The notes below the pieces were generated by a model. The model did no database searches. It was not told where the DNA came from and saw only the letters and a list, made by a program, of their open reading frames with translations. Source: Steromphala cineraria (Eukaryota > Mollusca > Gastropoda > Trochida > Trochidae). From it: 64,000 nt of DNA. The DNA is taken from the NCBI GenBank assembly GCA_916613615.1, contig OU744734.1, positions 34,230,801 through 34,294,800 of the forward strand, written 5' to 3'. This document shows, piece by piece, positions 33,470 to 45,708 of this stretch. How positions within the stretch are numbered: position 1 is the first letter of the stretch; every line of letters starts with the position of its first letter. The position numbers and the translations under genes were made by a program.

Positions 33470-34175
33470 TATATACACAAAGAACTTAATTAAGCACCCC
33501 CCTTTTTTGTAAAATGAATTTGGGTGCTCTTAGACTATTTGCATTAATGTGATGTATTGACCACTCCTGATATGACAATTACTTTGTTAATGACTATTTA
33601 ATTGAACTAAAAATCGCTTATGTGCAAAAATAATGAAAATATGAGAAAAACTGTGAGACAACTGAATTTTGCCAAACATAACTATTGTCATAGGGGAAAA
33701 ACTACACATGAAACTTTGGATGTTCTGATTTAAAAATAACATTTCTGATCCCTAGTTGACATTTATACACAAAAACCCTTTTTATCATACATGATAAGAG
33801 GATAGGAAGACATTGAATTTTCAGTACTTTTTTCATCAAAAATTGATAAAATGCCTACAATCTTAACATTTGTGAGTAAATTCGAGATTCCTTGAGTTGA
33901 ATTTGTTGATCAAACACTCCTACTTCCTTTAGATAAGCCATTAGCTTTAACAGTGAGCAATTAATGTAATGACTAAAAAATACCAAGTTTTTGTAAAGCC
34001 AGATATTCTGTGACAGTGAATCGTAAATCGTATGAAGTTTTCTTTTCAACGCTGCTAGATTATCGTTTTTTTAAACATCCTTATTGTTTGCGTGTACATT
34101 TGTTTTGTTTTTCTTTAGCAGTGTTTTTCGGTTTGAAAAAGTGGGGGGTGCTTAATTAAGTTCTTTGTGTATATA
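33470..34175. mobile_element. MITE with 33-bp terminal inverted repeats
   Basis: Ends at 33470-33502 and 34143-34175 are inverted copies, including AACTTAATTAAGCACCCCCC next to ACACAAAG. About 706 bp in all. No transposase. A TATATA stretch flanks both ends, so the target duplication is not resolvable. The 64-codon minus ORF inside is not supported. Confidence 0.85.
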
Positions 34176-34860
34176 TTATAGTTTATGGTGCACTGCTGGT
34201 GCAATACATATCCTGACAAAGCATAATCTTTGTAAAGTTATAACATAATATATGTAACAATAATAATCTATTGTATACAATATCAGTTATTTGAATAACT
34301 ATAATTTTCAAAAACAAACAATTCATCTTTTTAACTTCAGATCAAGGCAAACGATGTTGCACAGTTGTTCAAAACCAATGGTCAACTATCATCCATTTAT
34401 TCAATAGAAATGCCATTGGCCAATGATGGACATGAATTAAACATCTATTCCAACAGTGAAGTGGGAGATTCCCAATCTTAGATTTTTGTATTAGATAGCT
34501 GTTCGTCTTAGCAGATTTGATAATCAGCAGTCCTTCAATTCTTGCTGTTATTACTGATGAACAAAGCCAAGTCGGAAGACTTGTCATTCAGAAAATATAT
34601 GCTTATTTACTGTAAAAGTATAGGTGTTTGGTCTGAAAGAGCCGACATAATAGTGTCTGAATAGAGAAATTCTACAAATTATGCTTTGTAGGCCCATAAC
34701 AAGGTTTTTTAAAGTTCTAGAAATGAACTAGCTTAGGAAGTGTTCCATAACTTTTAATATTCCATGTCGTCTCGGGTACTTCTTCGAGCCAGGCTCCCCT
34801 TTGAGGGACAAAATGATCACTAATTCTATTAATTATTAATTGTACCAGCCCAGTTGTGTT
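34176..34860. other. Non-coding, nothing firm
   Basis: No gene. TTCAATAGAAA-GCC-WTGGCC (about 34399-34422) recurs at about 50780-50803 and may mark a shared repeat end. Confidence 0.4.
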
Positions 34861-34861
34861 T

Positions 34862-34914
34862 TTAAGATAACATAAGAGATAAGATAATCTTTTTTGTCCC
34901 AAAAGGGAAATTTG
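34862..34914 (+). repeat. LINE-type 3' tail (GATAAGATAA)
   Basis: AAGATAA repeats followed by TTGTCCCAAAAGGGAAATTTG. A similar run (AAGATAAGATAAGATTACAG then TTATCCAAAAGAGA) lies at 48829-48872. Such tails are common at the 3' ends of non-LTR retrotransposons in aquatic animals. Confidence 0.45.
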
Positions 34915-35224
34915 TTTTGTATAATTAATAATTCAAGTTAGAAAAAACAAGCAGCTGACATGGTCGAGCTATATCCCCCGCAAATTGCACAACATACATG
35001 TATATAGGTTTTCCTTATCAAATTGCTGACTAATTTTTGTCGCACAAAATAACAAAAAAATGTCAAAGATATGAAGGAAACAGCTCTAATCAAAAAAAAT
35101 TAATGATACCAACTTTATGTTCACTGTTGGACATAATTTGAGTAACATGACAAAATTAAAATCAAACAATTTTTTTTATGTATTTGGATCTCCAAGATCA
35201 ATTTGATCATATGGAAACAAACAT

Positions 35225-35700
35225 ATTTTCAAAATTGTTCTTCATGACACACCATTAGATGATTATGTATCTTCATTTCAAATTTAATCAAAATCTAATT
35301 ATTAATTTAGAAGTTGTGGGCCGGACAGGACTTGTAACAGTTTTCCAACAAAGTCCTCATTTTTGGCCAAAAAAGGCAAAATTTTATAAAAATATTTTCA
35401 AAATTGTTCTTCATGACACACCTTCAGATGATTATTTATCTTCATATCAAATTTTATCCAAATGTGATGACTAGTTTAGAAGTTGTGAACCGGACGGGAC
35501 CTGAACAGATTTCTTACAAATTTACCACTTTTTCTCCAAAATCCTAATATTTTATGTAGATTTTCAGAAAATTGTTACTCATTACACATTATTACATGTT
35601 TCTTCATTTCCATGACGAATTTGAATTGAAATGGTTGATTAGTTACAAAGTTATGAGCCGGATACAAAGTGTAACGGAGGGACGGACGGACGGTACCCAT
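35225..35700 (+). repeat. Tandem repeat, about 167 bp x 3
   Basis: AAAATTGTTCTTCATGACACACC starts units at about 35233 and 35400; a diverged third starts at about 35570. Each ends with AGAAGTTGTGrrCCGGACrGGAC or, in the last, AGTTATGAGCCGGATAC plus a GGACGGACGGACGG run (35680-35693). Confidence 0.8.
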
Positions 35701-35837
35701 TTTAATACCCACCACAACATGTTGTTGCAGGGGATAACAATAGATAGATAGGTCAATGCCCCAATATGAAACAAATGATAGATGGAATCAGTGACTGTGT
35801 CATTAATTCTCACTGAAGTTCTACAAGAGCTCTCGGT

Positions 35838-35935
35838 AATCTTCCCACTGAAAAGTCGATAGCTGAATGCCAATAATGCATACATCACCTTGCTATCGTT
35901 CCCAACAGAGGATACCAAATTATTAGTTCCGACAT
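35838..35935 (+). repeat. Interspersed repeat, pair of 26075-26180
   Basis: ACTGAAAAGTCGATAgCTG, CATACATCACCTTGC and TTCCGACATA match the earlier copy in the same order and orientation. Confidence 0.6.
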
Positions 35936-36297
35936 AACTTGCGTGGGAATTGATAAATTAAGTAGCCTCTTGCGTAAGAGAAGCTTTACATTCTTTTAGC
36001 AAAATCTGTGCCTCGACCTACACTTGATGGCATACGTGTTTGCAGGATATGTCAAAAGAACAAGCTTCGTTTAAGTATCTGATCAAGATTAAACTTATTA
36101 AAATGGTCCCTTCGAATTCTTGCACTGTAAACCTTTACAATAAAATATACAATATTTTCATGTAACCTCATGATGGTTATGTACTGTTCTGTATTTAACA
36201 TAACACTGCTTATGTAATTTCAACATATTTATCTTTTTAATTTTTAGATAAACGATTATATACACTGTGTATTTTCTTAGCGCAACGGTAAAGTACC

Positions 36298-36376
36298 ATG
36301 ACCCGGAAGAGACGTTCTTTTGACGGCCATTTTGACAGTAAACCATTTCAAGACGCAAAAAGAAATTACGACAGAT
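36298..36376 (+). CDS. Candidate first coding exon with GTAAGTAT donor
   Basis: From ATG at 36298, 26 codons rich in Arg, Lys and Asp (begins MTRKRRSFDGHFD) run to a strong donor, GAT|GTAAGTAT, at 36376/36377. A TTTTCTTAG acceptor lies just upstream at 36280. I do not recognise the peptide. It may be the start of the decayed gene at 37.6-38.5 kb or of an unrelated gene continuing further along. Short exons cannot be proved by eye. Confidence 0.3.
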
Positions 36377-37634
36377 GTAAGTATACTCTTTGGTAAAGGT
36401 GAAAATTCACTTATGACACCATTAAATATGCGACAATAGATATTTGGACTTTTAGTTTTACAAATATGGTTTTATATGAACTCATTGGATGATGTTATTG
36501 TCGAAAATGAACTGACCATCTTTCCGTGCGAACATTGCACATTAGTTCAGATAAATTCAGTTAATATGTGCATGTAAAACATTACAAATCCTACTCAAAT
36601 TTATTAAATGTTTGTCAAATTTCCCTTGCTTCGACACAGAATTTGTTTTGCACGTATTCAGCATTTAGAAATCATGTTCAAAGAGACCACCGTCAACAAA
36701 GATGTACCAGTGTCCAAATTACTTTTATATATATGTGTTCTAGTAAGCCTCCCCGGCAAGTGAGATTGAACTGTAAAAATTCAATTTGTGGCTGATAACA
36801 TTGATGAATTACTAACTCATCTAAGGCGCTATTTATGAAGAAAGGAGACAGAAGCCTGCCCATTCAAGTTTTGCAAAGCCAATTTTTTAAGAGGGAAATC
36901 GGTTTCTATCTATCTGTACAAATATCATACATAGCCAATTAAAATGTTTATTGGCGAACTATATGTTAAGTTCTAGTCCAAATCTTCAAAATGTAAGAGC
37001 ATTTTTTGTTTGTAATAACAATGGGGAATCATAATATGTGCTAGAGGTGACTTCACTGATGTTGAGAATGAAAACACATCCGATTGTGTAAGAGTTGCAG
37101 ACTCCATATGAATCACAGCATTAACATAGTGTTCAATCTATTGATCATCATATAGTTGAAAGATTAATTGACTTCAAAATTAATTGGATTTGGAGAAAAT
37201 ATCATAGAAGGAATTAGACAGGACATTTCTGAATCTTATGTATTCTCCAAGTGTAATAAAGGCCCCTTAGGTCAAAGAAAAGAACAACTTTTCATAGGAC
37301 AAAATTTCCACATGAACCATCTCAAGAATTCAATTTATCATCTGATTAAGACAGTTCAAGCTACCAATATGGGTCTATTCTTGAAACCTTGAGATGCATG
37401 TGTGTAAACAAAAGACATATATTTATATACATATTATATCATATATATTTTTATATTTGATATTCAGAGATAGTTCTGATCCTGCAGTTAATGAGGATCT
37501 TTCTGACATCCATCATTGATCCATGTTTAAAAGCAATACCCTTATCAAGAATGAAACATGAAACGATTTTGTAACAAGATGCTTTTGAAGTTGTAATTCC
37601 CTTAGAGTCAGCAAGAAAAAACAAGCCTAAATGC

Positions 37635-38275
37635 TTGGGGCATGATTTGTTTGAAAGGATTATTCCACATGACATGATGCTAGTCATCTACTTCTTGGTG
37701 AGGTACAGTAGGGATGTCAATGATCGACAACTTAGAAAAAGGGAAGACTTCCTCCAAGTGAAAAAAAGAGAATATACTCGAAAAGTTGGAGATGCTGTTA
37801 GTGCTAAAACCAATCATGCCAGTTTCCACAGTTTTCCATTAGTGCTCAGCGCATGGTCGCTAAATATCCAAACAACCTTCAAATTACATTGATGGGACAG
37901 TTATTGGTTCAGGGTATGATGTCATCCAACAAAGACTGATTGCAAGGAACGAAAACCGTAACAGGCCAGAAACATTGGCTTTGTGTCCTTCAACCAAGAA
38001 GCGTTCGGTCAAACCAGGCTGCATTGGATGTCAGCAGCGATGAAAATCGAACAGAAACTAAAAGGAAAGATTCATATGGATGTGTGAGGTGGACGACTGA
38101 TTGTGATTTGTATAAAGTACCCGAATTAAAGAAACTTAGAAATTCCCTTGTCAAATTGAAGCAAGATGGGTCTACAGGTATGAAGCAGACCTACGCTTTA
38201 CAGCGCAATGATATCAACAAAGGAACGGAAATGTCGGAACTCAAATTGTATTGCCCTACTTGTTCACAGTGAACA
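37635..38275 (+). pseudogene. Decayed coding relic with several frameshifts
   Basis: Coding-like peptide runs through successive frames. About 37690-37830 gives RQLRKREDFLQVKKREYTRK. After a shift, about 37855-38040 gives IDGTVIGSGYDVIQQRL, then CPSTKKRSVKPGCIGCQ. After another shift, about 38040-38272 gives RKDSYGCVRW and LKQDGSTGMKQTYALQRN, ending at a stop. The charged composition and the DG.VIG.GY / DSYGCV.W pattern remind me of a large uncharacterised protein family frequent in bivalve and fish genomes. That resemblance is from memory. The frame changes make an intact product unlikely. Confidence 0.5.
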
Positions 38276-38381
38276 ATCTCCTTGTGCATGCACAGGAACT
38301 TCTTGACATCGATGTTAGACTAACTCTTCCCAAGTTATACCAGATTTACTTCTTCTTCTTACTTTTTCGGAAGTGCCTCGC

Positions 38382-38510
38382 ATGACAAGAGTGATTACAT
38401 CTTCGAAAAAGCCAGAACGGCCAGGACATGTCAAAGCGTGGTTATCGGCTGTGGTGCTATGCATCCTAGACCACTTCAGTGAGAAAGAAAGCTCCTTTCA
38501 TGTTGTGGAT
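38382..38510 (+). pseudogene. Coding-like exon fragment with GTAAGT donor
   Basis: An ATG at 38382 opens exactly 43 codons to a consensus donor, GAT|GTAAGT, at 38510/38511. The peptide contains SSKKPERPGHVKAWLSAV and ends with SEKESSFHVVD, which looks like real protein rather than random AT-rich ORF. It lies about 110 bp after the relic at 37635-38275, on the same strand, so it is probably part of the same dead or fragmented gene. Product unknown. Confidence 0.4.
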
Positions 38511-38519
38511 GTAAGTTTG

Positions 38520-39120
38520 GTTCACACTTTCATTTGAAACAGATAATATGAATCTATAAGTCTGTAAGATTAAATTTTTTATCACACTTAAGATCAAGAC
38601 TTTCAGCTGTGTTATCTGTTTTGCAGTTAATAAAAATACATTGAATTATCTTATAATTTACCTAAAAACTTAAGAAGGTTGGACACCGTTGTTACTGAGC
38701 ATCTGTAAGGGTCCAATCGTGATACTGTTATAAAGTTAATACTGTTTTGTTGATTTTTCACTGGGCAAAGCATTGAAAAAAAATAATGATTTAGTTGAAT
38801 GAAAAATGATGACTATTATAAATGTGAACATAAGTAAGTGTTTTATTATAAAAATTATTTACTTATCAACCTTAAAACAAATGAAAATATCTAAAAAAGA
38901 GTAACGTTCGAAAGGGAAGAGTTAAATTTCATTGATAAGGATAATTTGACTGTGACAGTCTGCGACTTACATTTTTCTTGCGTTTAATATTTGAACTATT
39001 GCTTTTTAATTTTGAAGCGGATAAATTAATACCACAATATTAGGAATGTAACATGGTCATGAGAGTTGCGGGGATATCACACTCAATTTGATAGTTCTGA
39101 CGAATAATAATGATTGTCAT
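38520..39120. other. Non-coding, nothing recognised
   Basis: AT-rich, stops in all frames. Confidence 0.5.
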
Positions 39121-39129
39121 TGTATTCAG

Positions 39130-39830
39130 CGGCGTCTGTCCATCCGTCCGTATGGATCCTTGTTAACGCAATATCCTTTGCACTCAATGTCTTCAAGTTT
39201 GGCCCCTCACTTGGGGGACTACGCAGACACCAGTCACGTTTGATGACCTTGACCTTATTTTCAAGGTCACAACGGCACTTTGACCTCTCTTTAAACACTT
39301 GTTAACGTGATAGCTCATGAACCGTTGCACCTAGTGTCTTCAAATTTAGACGCAGCTTACATTGGAGGATTACGAAGACACGAGTTACGTCAGGTGATTT
39401 TAACATTATTTTCAAGGAACTACAGCAATTTTGAAACTCTTGTTAACACAATATCCCTTGAACAGTTGTACAAAATGTCTTCAAATTTAGTCACAACCTA
39501 CATTGTGGGACTACGCAGATACCAAATACTTTGGATGACCTTGACCTTAATTTTCCAGGTCACCACAGTTCTTTGAACACTTTTGAAACATAATATCTGA
39601 TGAACGGATTCATGAAATGTCCTCAAATTTGGTCACGGCCTACATTGAGGGATTACCCGATATCTCATAAACTACTGCACCAAATGTCTTCAAATTTGGT
39701 CACAGCCTGCAGGCACCAGTCACTTTGGATGACCATGACCTTATTTTCAAGGTCACAACGGCACTTTGACTACTTTTGAAACTCTGTTAACGCCATATCT
39801 CTTGAACCATTGCACTTATTGTCAATGGAA
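39130..39830 (+). repeat. Tandem repeat, about 140 bp period
   Basis: GTTAACgc-ATATCyCTTGAACcgTTGCAC followed by TGTCTTCAAATTTGGTCAC recurs, starting at about 39162, 39301, 39442, 39590, 39657 (partial) and 39786. Several units carry GATGACCTTGACCTTATTTTCAAGGTCAC, which contains half-sites like those at 21.0-22.1 kb. The ORFs at 39083-39576 on both strands are periodic by-products. Confidence 0.8.
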
Positions 39831-42010
39831 ATAAAGCATTTGCTTATTGTGACAATTCTATCGCAATATCCCAGCGGCGGGGGACATTGGCAACCACTTG
39901 TTTTTTATTATTTCAAAATTAAAATCATCAAGCTTACTGAACAAAAATGATTTAATCAAGAAGAGTATTCCAAAACGTACATGTAGGTGAGTCAGTAGGT
40001 TATCATCTATAGACATAAAATGCAAATACGCCTTCTTTTTTTCGAAAGAATTGATAGTACATATCATATTTCTACCCCAAATATACACTCTCCTCTATTA
40101 GCTCAAAGCAGCTCCAATTAAACCTTCTTTGGAATCAAAATCTGTCAGATGCTGCCATAAATATTCATGAGAAAAACATTTCAAAGTCAAATAATCAAAA
40201 GTAAATTGAACAATGATTAAAAGATAGTTTTCAGTTACCAGATAACATGTGACATTTGTCTATTACGGCAAGAATGATAATTATCGCAACTGGATAAAAC
40301 CTATATTAACGCACATCAAAGCATGACCTTCGTAAAAGTCATTTGGCAACGTAAAGTACACAAAATATTATATTTCAATTACGAAAATCAGCACAAGGCC
40401 AGGTTACCATCTAATGTGCAATTTATGAATCATTGTTTTAAAAAGCATTTTTATTTTGTTGTTGATCATTACTGGTAGCCATCCTCATGTTTACTGGTAA
40501 GAATCGTTAGAGACCATTCTTGTGTGACCAAAGCGATCATATTAATTATCTAAAACGTATATACATAACATTTTTACACATTTGTGTATGATTACCCCTG
40601 CAAACTTATCAAAAGACTTAATGTATTAATGGAAAATGGAAATCATGTAGTAGAAGCACTTTACATGTACATTATTAATGCTATAGATCAAAACAAAATA
40701 GCTTATTATCAAAAACAATAAATATATTTTGTTTCTATTTTTATGTTTACGATGAAAATGTTGAAGTTGTGAAAATATTTTATGACTATTTTACACTTTC
40801 CCAGGCAAATGCATAAATATTGGTGTATTGCTGTCAAATTCAAACGAATTAAGACAACAACAAAATGTAATACCAAACTCTGAACTTTGGGAGATTCAAA
40901 ACAATCTACTTTCATTTAAAGCCTAGTTATACTTTGCTGTATGAAGTATATTTCAAGCTTTATAGTGATATGTTTAAGAAATGAATTTCATAACATGTAT
41001 GTTCACATGCTTAAAACCTGTTTGAAAGTTGTGCAATCAGTAACACAAACGTTAAAGTACTGTGAAAAAAGTATGCTATGGTGCTTTTATCAATGCACAA
41101 TGATACATTGTTAGAATAGGTCTTAGGATCACATGACTTTGTTTCATGCAATCAACAGGAATTTGTGTAACCGCTAAACAGCAACGTTTTTTTTGTATAA
41201 CCTCCACTTTAGGGTTCTTTGAAATATAGACCATTGACATAACCTTATAAGACCCAAAGATAAGGGAACATATCGCTGGAATTTATCAACATTTCACTTT
41301 TAAAGCCAAATATAAACTAAAGCTGCCAACTTTGTTTTTAAAAACTTTCATCAAGCTGGCACAACGAAAAAATGTATAAAGAACATCAATTCCTACAAAT
41401 GCATTGGTATTGTTATCCTAATAGGCACTCAGATTGAAAAGGGTAAGGTCAGTTGGTGTGAATCATTTATAAACCAATCTAATATCATTTATCCCTTGAT
41501 CTATTTCTCACAGACACTTCTCAGCATCCATGTAGTGGGATCGATTACTCTATTCAGATGAGGCAATCCATCACACTGTTCTGTCGGTAACCTGATCTTG
41601 ATTTAGTATGTTAAGGAAATTACACTAAAATCTTATAGGTTCGATATGGTCATTTTGCATTTAGACACATATATTTGATTTTGATCATTGGTTGTACACT
41701 GTACAGCTGTATAAATAATATTATTTTCATTGATAACTACAGCTGTTGGTAGTAAATATAAATTTAGTAAAACACAAATTGTTTATCTATTAAAGAAATC
41801 TATGTGTTTGATGATTTTCGTTTATGATGGGATGAACTACAAATAAGCAAAATTCAATACTAGGGATTAAATTACACTTGTGACGTCAGCCTGTGACGTC
41901 TCTCGCTCCATTATTTTTCAGTACAAATGTCCTTAACTTGAATTTTCAATTTCTTTGGATATTTTAAGTTTTGTTTTTGAATAGGCATTAAGGTGAGTGT
42001 TATTTAAGTC

Positions 42011-42100
42011 GGTTAATATCCTCGTAACTCTCCATCCCTTAACATAACCAGCTTCGGCACCATTATTTGGAGAGAATGGAGAGTTACTCGTACATTAACC
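42011..42100. other. Imperfect hairpin, 27-nt arms
   Basis: GGTTAATATCCTCGTAACTC (42011-42030), extended by TCCATCC, pairs with the arm 42074-42100 (AATGGAGAGTTACTCGTACATTAACC region) with few mismatches around a loop of about 36 nt. It lies in the part of copy 2 missing from copy 1. Two TGACGTC CRE-like sites sit 100 bp upstream (about 41881 and 41892). It could be a foldback element or an RNA hairpin. Confidence 0.55.
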
Positions 42101-43838
42101 TACACAACATTCAACTTGTCTAAACCAACATTGGTTTTATTGCCGACTTAGAAGGATGCGTCAATACTCAATTATATATTCCGAAGGTCATTAAGTCTAG
42201 TCTTATGGCAGAAATGACTGAAGGACCTAACATAAGGCTGTCAGAAAGCATATTGAATAATTCAACCTCTTATCGGTCTTATTGTCATTGATTGGCTAAT
42301 TAGCCCAAATATCGGTTGATACCAAAGGATACTTCCAGAGACCTAATGTAACCATGATCTCATTGAGCTTGACAGCAAGGGTTGATAATCCGATCCAGTT
42401 TTAGGACATGGAACTTGATTCCTGCTTATTGATCTATAACATATTACCTCTGGCCCTCTTTCACAATAAGTTCTCAAAGGCCACCATTTCGTGTGTTTCT
42501 TAACAAAGGTATAAGTAAAGACCTTCTGGAAGAAACTTAAAATTGCACACTATTTTGTAATACGTTCTGCAGTAATTTTGTAGATTTGGAAATCTGAGAG
42601 TTCTCGGTGGTCAGAAGCTCCTCATTTACTGTTCTGGGAGGTATGTTTTTTATATTTTTTTTATTTTGTTGCATTTTACAATAGATATGATAACATCAAT
42701 ATTGTAATTCTGAATATAGAGTGTCTAATCAATTACAAACAGATGATGACAGGATGACAGGTGGTTTGTTGATCTCAACCTAGTGACGGGCTGGTAAGCG
42801 AATCCTTGAAAACTATTCAGTTGTCCTGCTTATGTATATAACTATGCTCTAAAGTAGACCAACGTATGGTAATTAACTTTCATTTTAATTAGTTCTAGCA
42901 TTTTCATAAAAAAAAAATTCAGAAGAGTTCGATCCATTAAAAGACTACAATTTACATGTAAGTCTCCCATTAGTTCATAATTCAATTCAGATCATATCGA
43001 AAGAAGTGAAAAGCTGTTCAATAAGGGTCCAATGTTCATTATATATGTTATATCTTTCATGTCTTTGGGGGTCTTTGGATATATTTGCTTCTTATATATA
43101 TGCCAATGCCCTTTAAATAAATATTCAAAAAAGTCATAGAGTGTTTTGACAAAATCTTTTCCTGTCAGGAGAAATATGAGCGTTGTGTTTTAATATAGAA
43201 TAATGATATGTATTGTATACAGAAGTTATAGCGACACAATTGCGATATTAAGTACAGCAATAAAACAATATGACAATTGCTTTAGCTCAATATGGACAAT
43301 AAATAAAAGTGCTATCTGACACTATTACTTTAATGGCTATTGACTGTATTACCTTTGTGGGCAAATATATGATATAATTGACATTACTTGTACATTTATT
43401 AGTTATATGGCATTTAGTTGCAAATTCCCTTGCCAACGGCAACATTCCCCGCAACATTATTATCTATGTTTCCAATTTTCAAATAACCATCAATGATTCA
43501 CAATTTCGATAGTGCTGTGTCTCCAAGTCATATGTTATGTTTTGATGCTTACTTTCAATAAACAGAATTACATTGATAAGCACTGATTTGACGTACATGT
43601 ATGTTTAACATTTCTAAGCTTGCCTAAACAAAATTGATAAAAAAAGTTATATATGTATATAGATAACGATTGCGTTGGCGATACATCCAGTTTTTCTTTC
43701 TTTTGCTGATATGGTGCACGAAAATAAATGATTCAAAATCAACTGCACTTTTTTCGAAGATTAGTTGCACAAGTTTTTTTTCAAATTCAACCTGATTTGA
43801 TAATGTTGACAAGCACTGACATCATACCAGTTCAACTT

Positions 43839-44200
43839 TTAAAGGGGCAGTAGCACGTTTTTTGATGATTTTATATTTAAAAATTTTCACTGATAATTGT
43901 AAGGTAATGCTAAATGCATTATTTTGACTGTGTCAAAAATCTTATTACACAAGCCAATCATCCATAGTCAGAGGAAAAAATATAAAGATTCTCATAAATC
44001 CATTGGCGGCCATTTTATGTGAACACTTTTAATTCATTTTGTGTAAGAAAAAGGAATCGCATGACTAAACTTTACGTTATATACTTGAAATATTACTGCT
44101 CCATTTAGTTTAAATACACTGTCTTTCAATTGGAACCATTTATTTTCATTTCCCTGACATCACCTATTCTCCCCCTAAAAACGTGCTACTGCCCCTTTAA
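43839..44200 (-). mobile_element. AGGGGCAG MITE, copy B
   Basis: TTAA at both ends. The interior is in the opposite orientation to copy A (TCACTGATAATTGTAAG near the left). Inserted in duplication copy 2 after it diverged from copy 1. Confidence 0.85.
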
Positions 44201-44414
44201 ACCGTTGAAAGCCACTGAACTCGTTTAATAAATTATGTATAAAGTAAACATTAAAAGATTGTTAGTGAGTTTCGAGGCAACCGACATTGTCAAAACTGAC
44301 ATTTCATCAAATCGTTATTGAAAAGTAGTGTTATTGCTTATTGGTTCAGAATGGTGATATCCATTATAAACCAAAAACATTACAAAAGACAGGAGTCAAG
44401 GTTAAAACAAACCT

Positions 44415-44772
44415 TCAAGGGGGCAGTAGCACGTTTTAAGGGTTTTTTAAGGTGATGTCAGGAAAATCAAAATAAATGGTTCAATCTAAAGACAATGTAT
44501 TAAAACTAAATGACTATTGGAGCAGTTATAAATCAAATATATAATGTAAAGTAAAGCCATGCGATTTCTTTTCTTACACAAAATGAATTAAAGGTGTTCA
44601 CACAAAATCCCCGCCAATGGATTTTATGTAAATCTTCATACTTTGCCCTCTGACTATTGGCTTATGTAATGAGATTTTGACACTATCAACATAATACATT
44701 TAGCTTTAACTTACAATAACAGTGAAAATTTTTTAATATAAAATGTTTAAAAACGTGCTACTGCCCCTTTAA
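44415..44772 (+). mobile_element. AGGGGCAG MITE, copy C
   Basis: The left target has mutated to TCAA and the left end reads GGGGGCAGTAGC; the right end is GCTACTGCCCCT then TTAA. Same family and orientation as copy A, 215 bp from copy B. Confidence 0.85.
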
Positions 44773-45360
44773 AAGGGTATATTTTTCTAAAGAAGACAAA
44801 CCAAAAACGACATCTTGGTAGTGTTGGTCATGTAACTAATGTATATGCAATAAGTAAGGAGTAACGTTAATAAAAATGCATGTGCTGGATTTTCAATTGA
44901 AATAAGTATATTGTACCTGCTATTTCTTTTCGCTATTGGAACAGGTGACTCAATATCAAACAAGTTCCATCTTGTTTCTTAAAAAAACCCACCTAAAATC
45001 ACTTGCTGTTATATAATATGTGATGTGAACATTTCAACTAGTTTAAACTTGATATATTCGTCAATAGTAATAAGGTCTTTGAGCCTTCTACAAAAGTTGA
45101 TGTAAAACCAATGAGGCATTAACATAAAAAGATAAAAACAATCGTCTATCTTGGTTGTCGAACTTAATTGAAGCAATGCGACAGCACGTTTGAGAATATT
45201 TCTATAAGGAAGCTGATGGCAGAGCACCCATTATCTGATAACTCTTCACTAAACGGGTTGAATGCTCTAAGAGAATCAGCTTCTAAATCAATATCACTAA
45301 ACTGACTAGTATTTATTCCTATGATCGTACCTTGAGTTAAACCAATTTGTGTCACTTATA

Positions 45361-45708
45361 ATATCCCTTAAAGAGAGAGCTCTAGATTGTTTTACATGTT
45401 TTTAAATCAATAAAATGTATTTAAGTAAAATGATAGATTTATAATAAGAGCATGACTCATGCATTAAAAAATCAAATATATGAAAAAAATGTAAAGGGTT
45501 CATTTTTTCTTGCTATTTGTTAACTTTTCTATGTAAAATGTAGACACGGAGTGAACATACATATTTCATGATATACAAATAAGAGACACTTTCCTTGTTA
45601 TCCAAAGAAACGATGGATTACTCTTTCAGAAAATATCAATTTCTTTTATAAAAGCTTGTTTTATACCAGATGATCATTCCAAAATTAAAGCTAATACAGT
45701 TGCATACA
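45361..45708. other. Non-coding, nothing recognised
   Basis: AT-rich, no ORF or repeat that I can support. Confidence 0.5.

Larger units (their letters stand above)
40090..45360 (+). repeat. Dispersed duplication, copy 2
   Basis: Partner of 30395-33275, same orientation. It is longer because of material at about 40.6-42.3 kb absent from copy 1 and two MITEs (43839-44200, 44415-44772). The order of anchors is preserved. No conserved ORF. The ORFs at 45009-45355 lie in the part matching 33060-33240 and are not conserved there. Confidence 0.7.

Noticed and set aside
39083..39576. Plus and minus ORFs with LGGLRRHQSRLMTLTLFSR-like peptides
   Set aside because: Produced by the 140-bp tandem repeat; both strands are open equally.
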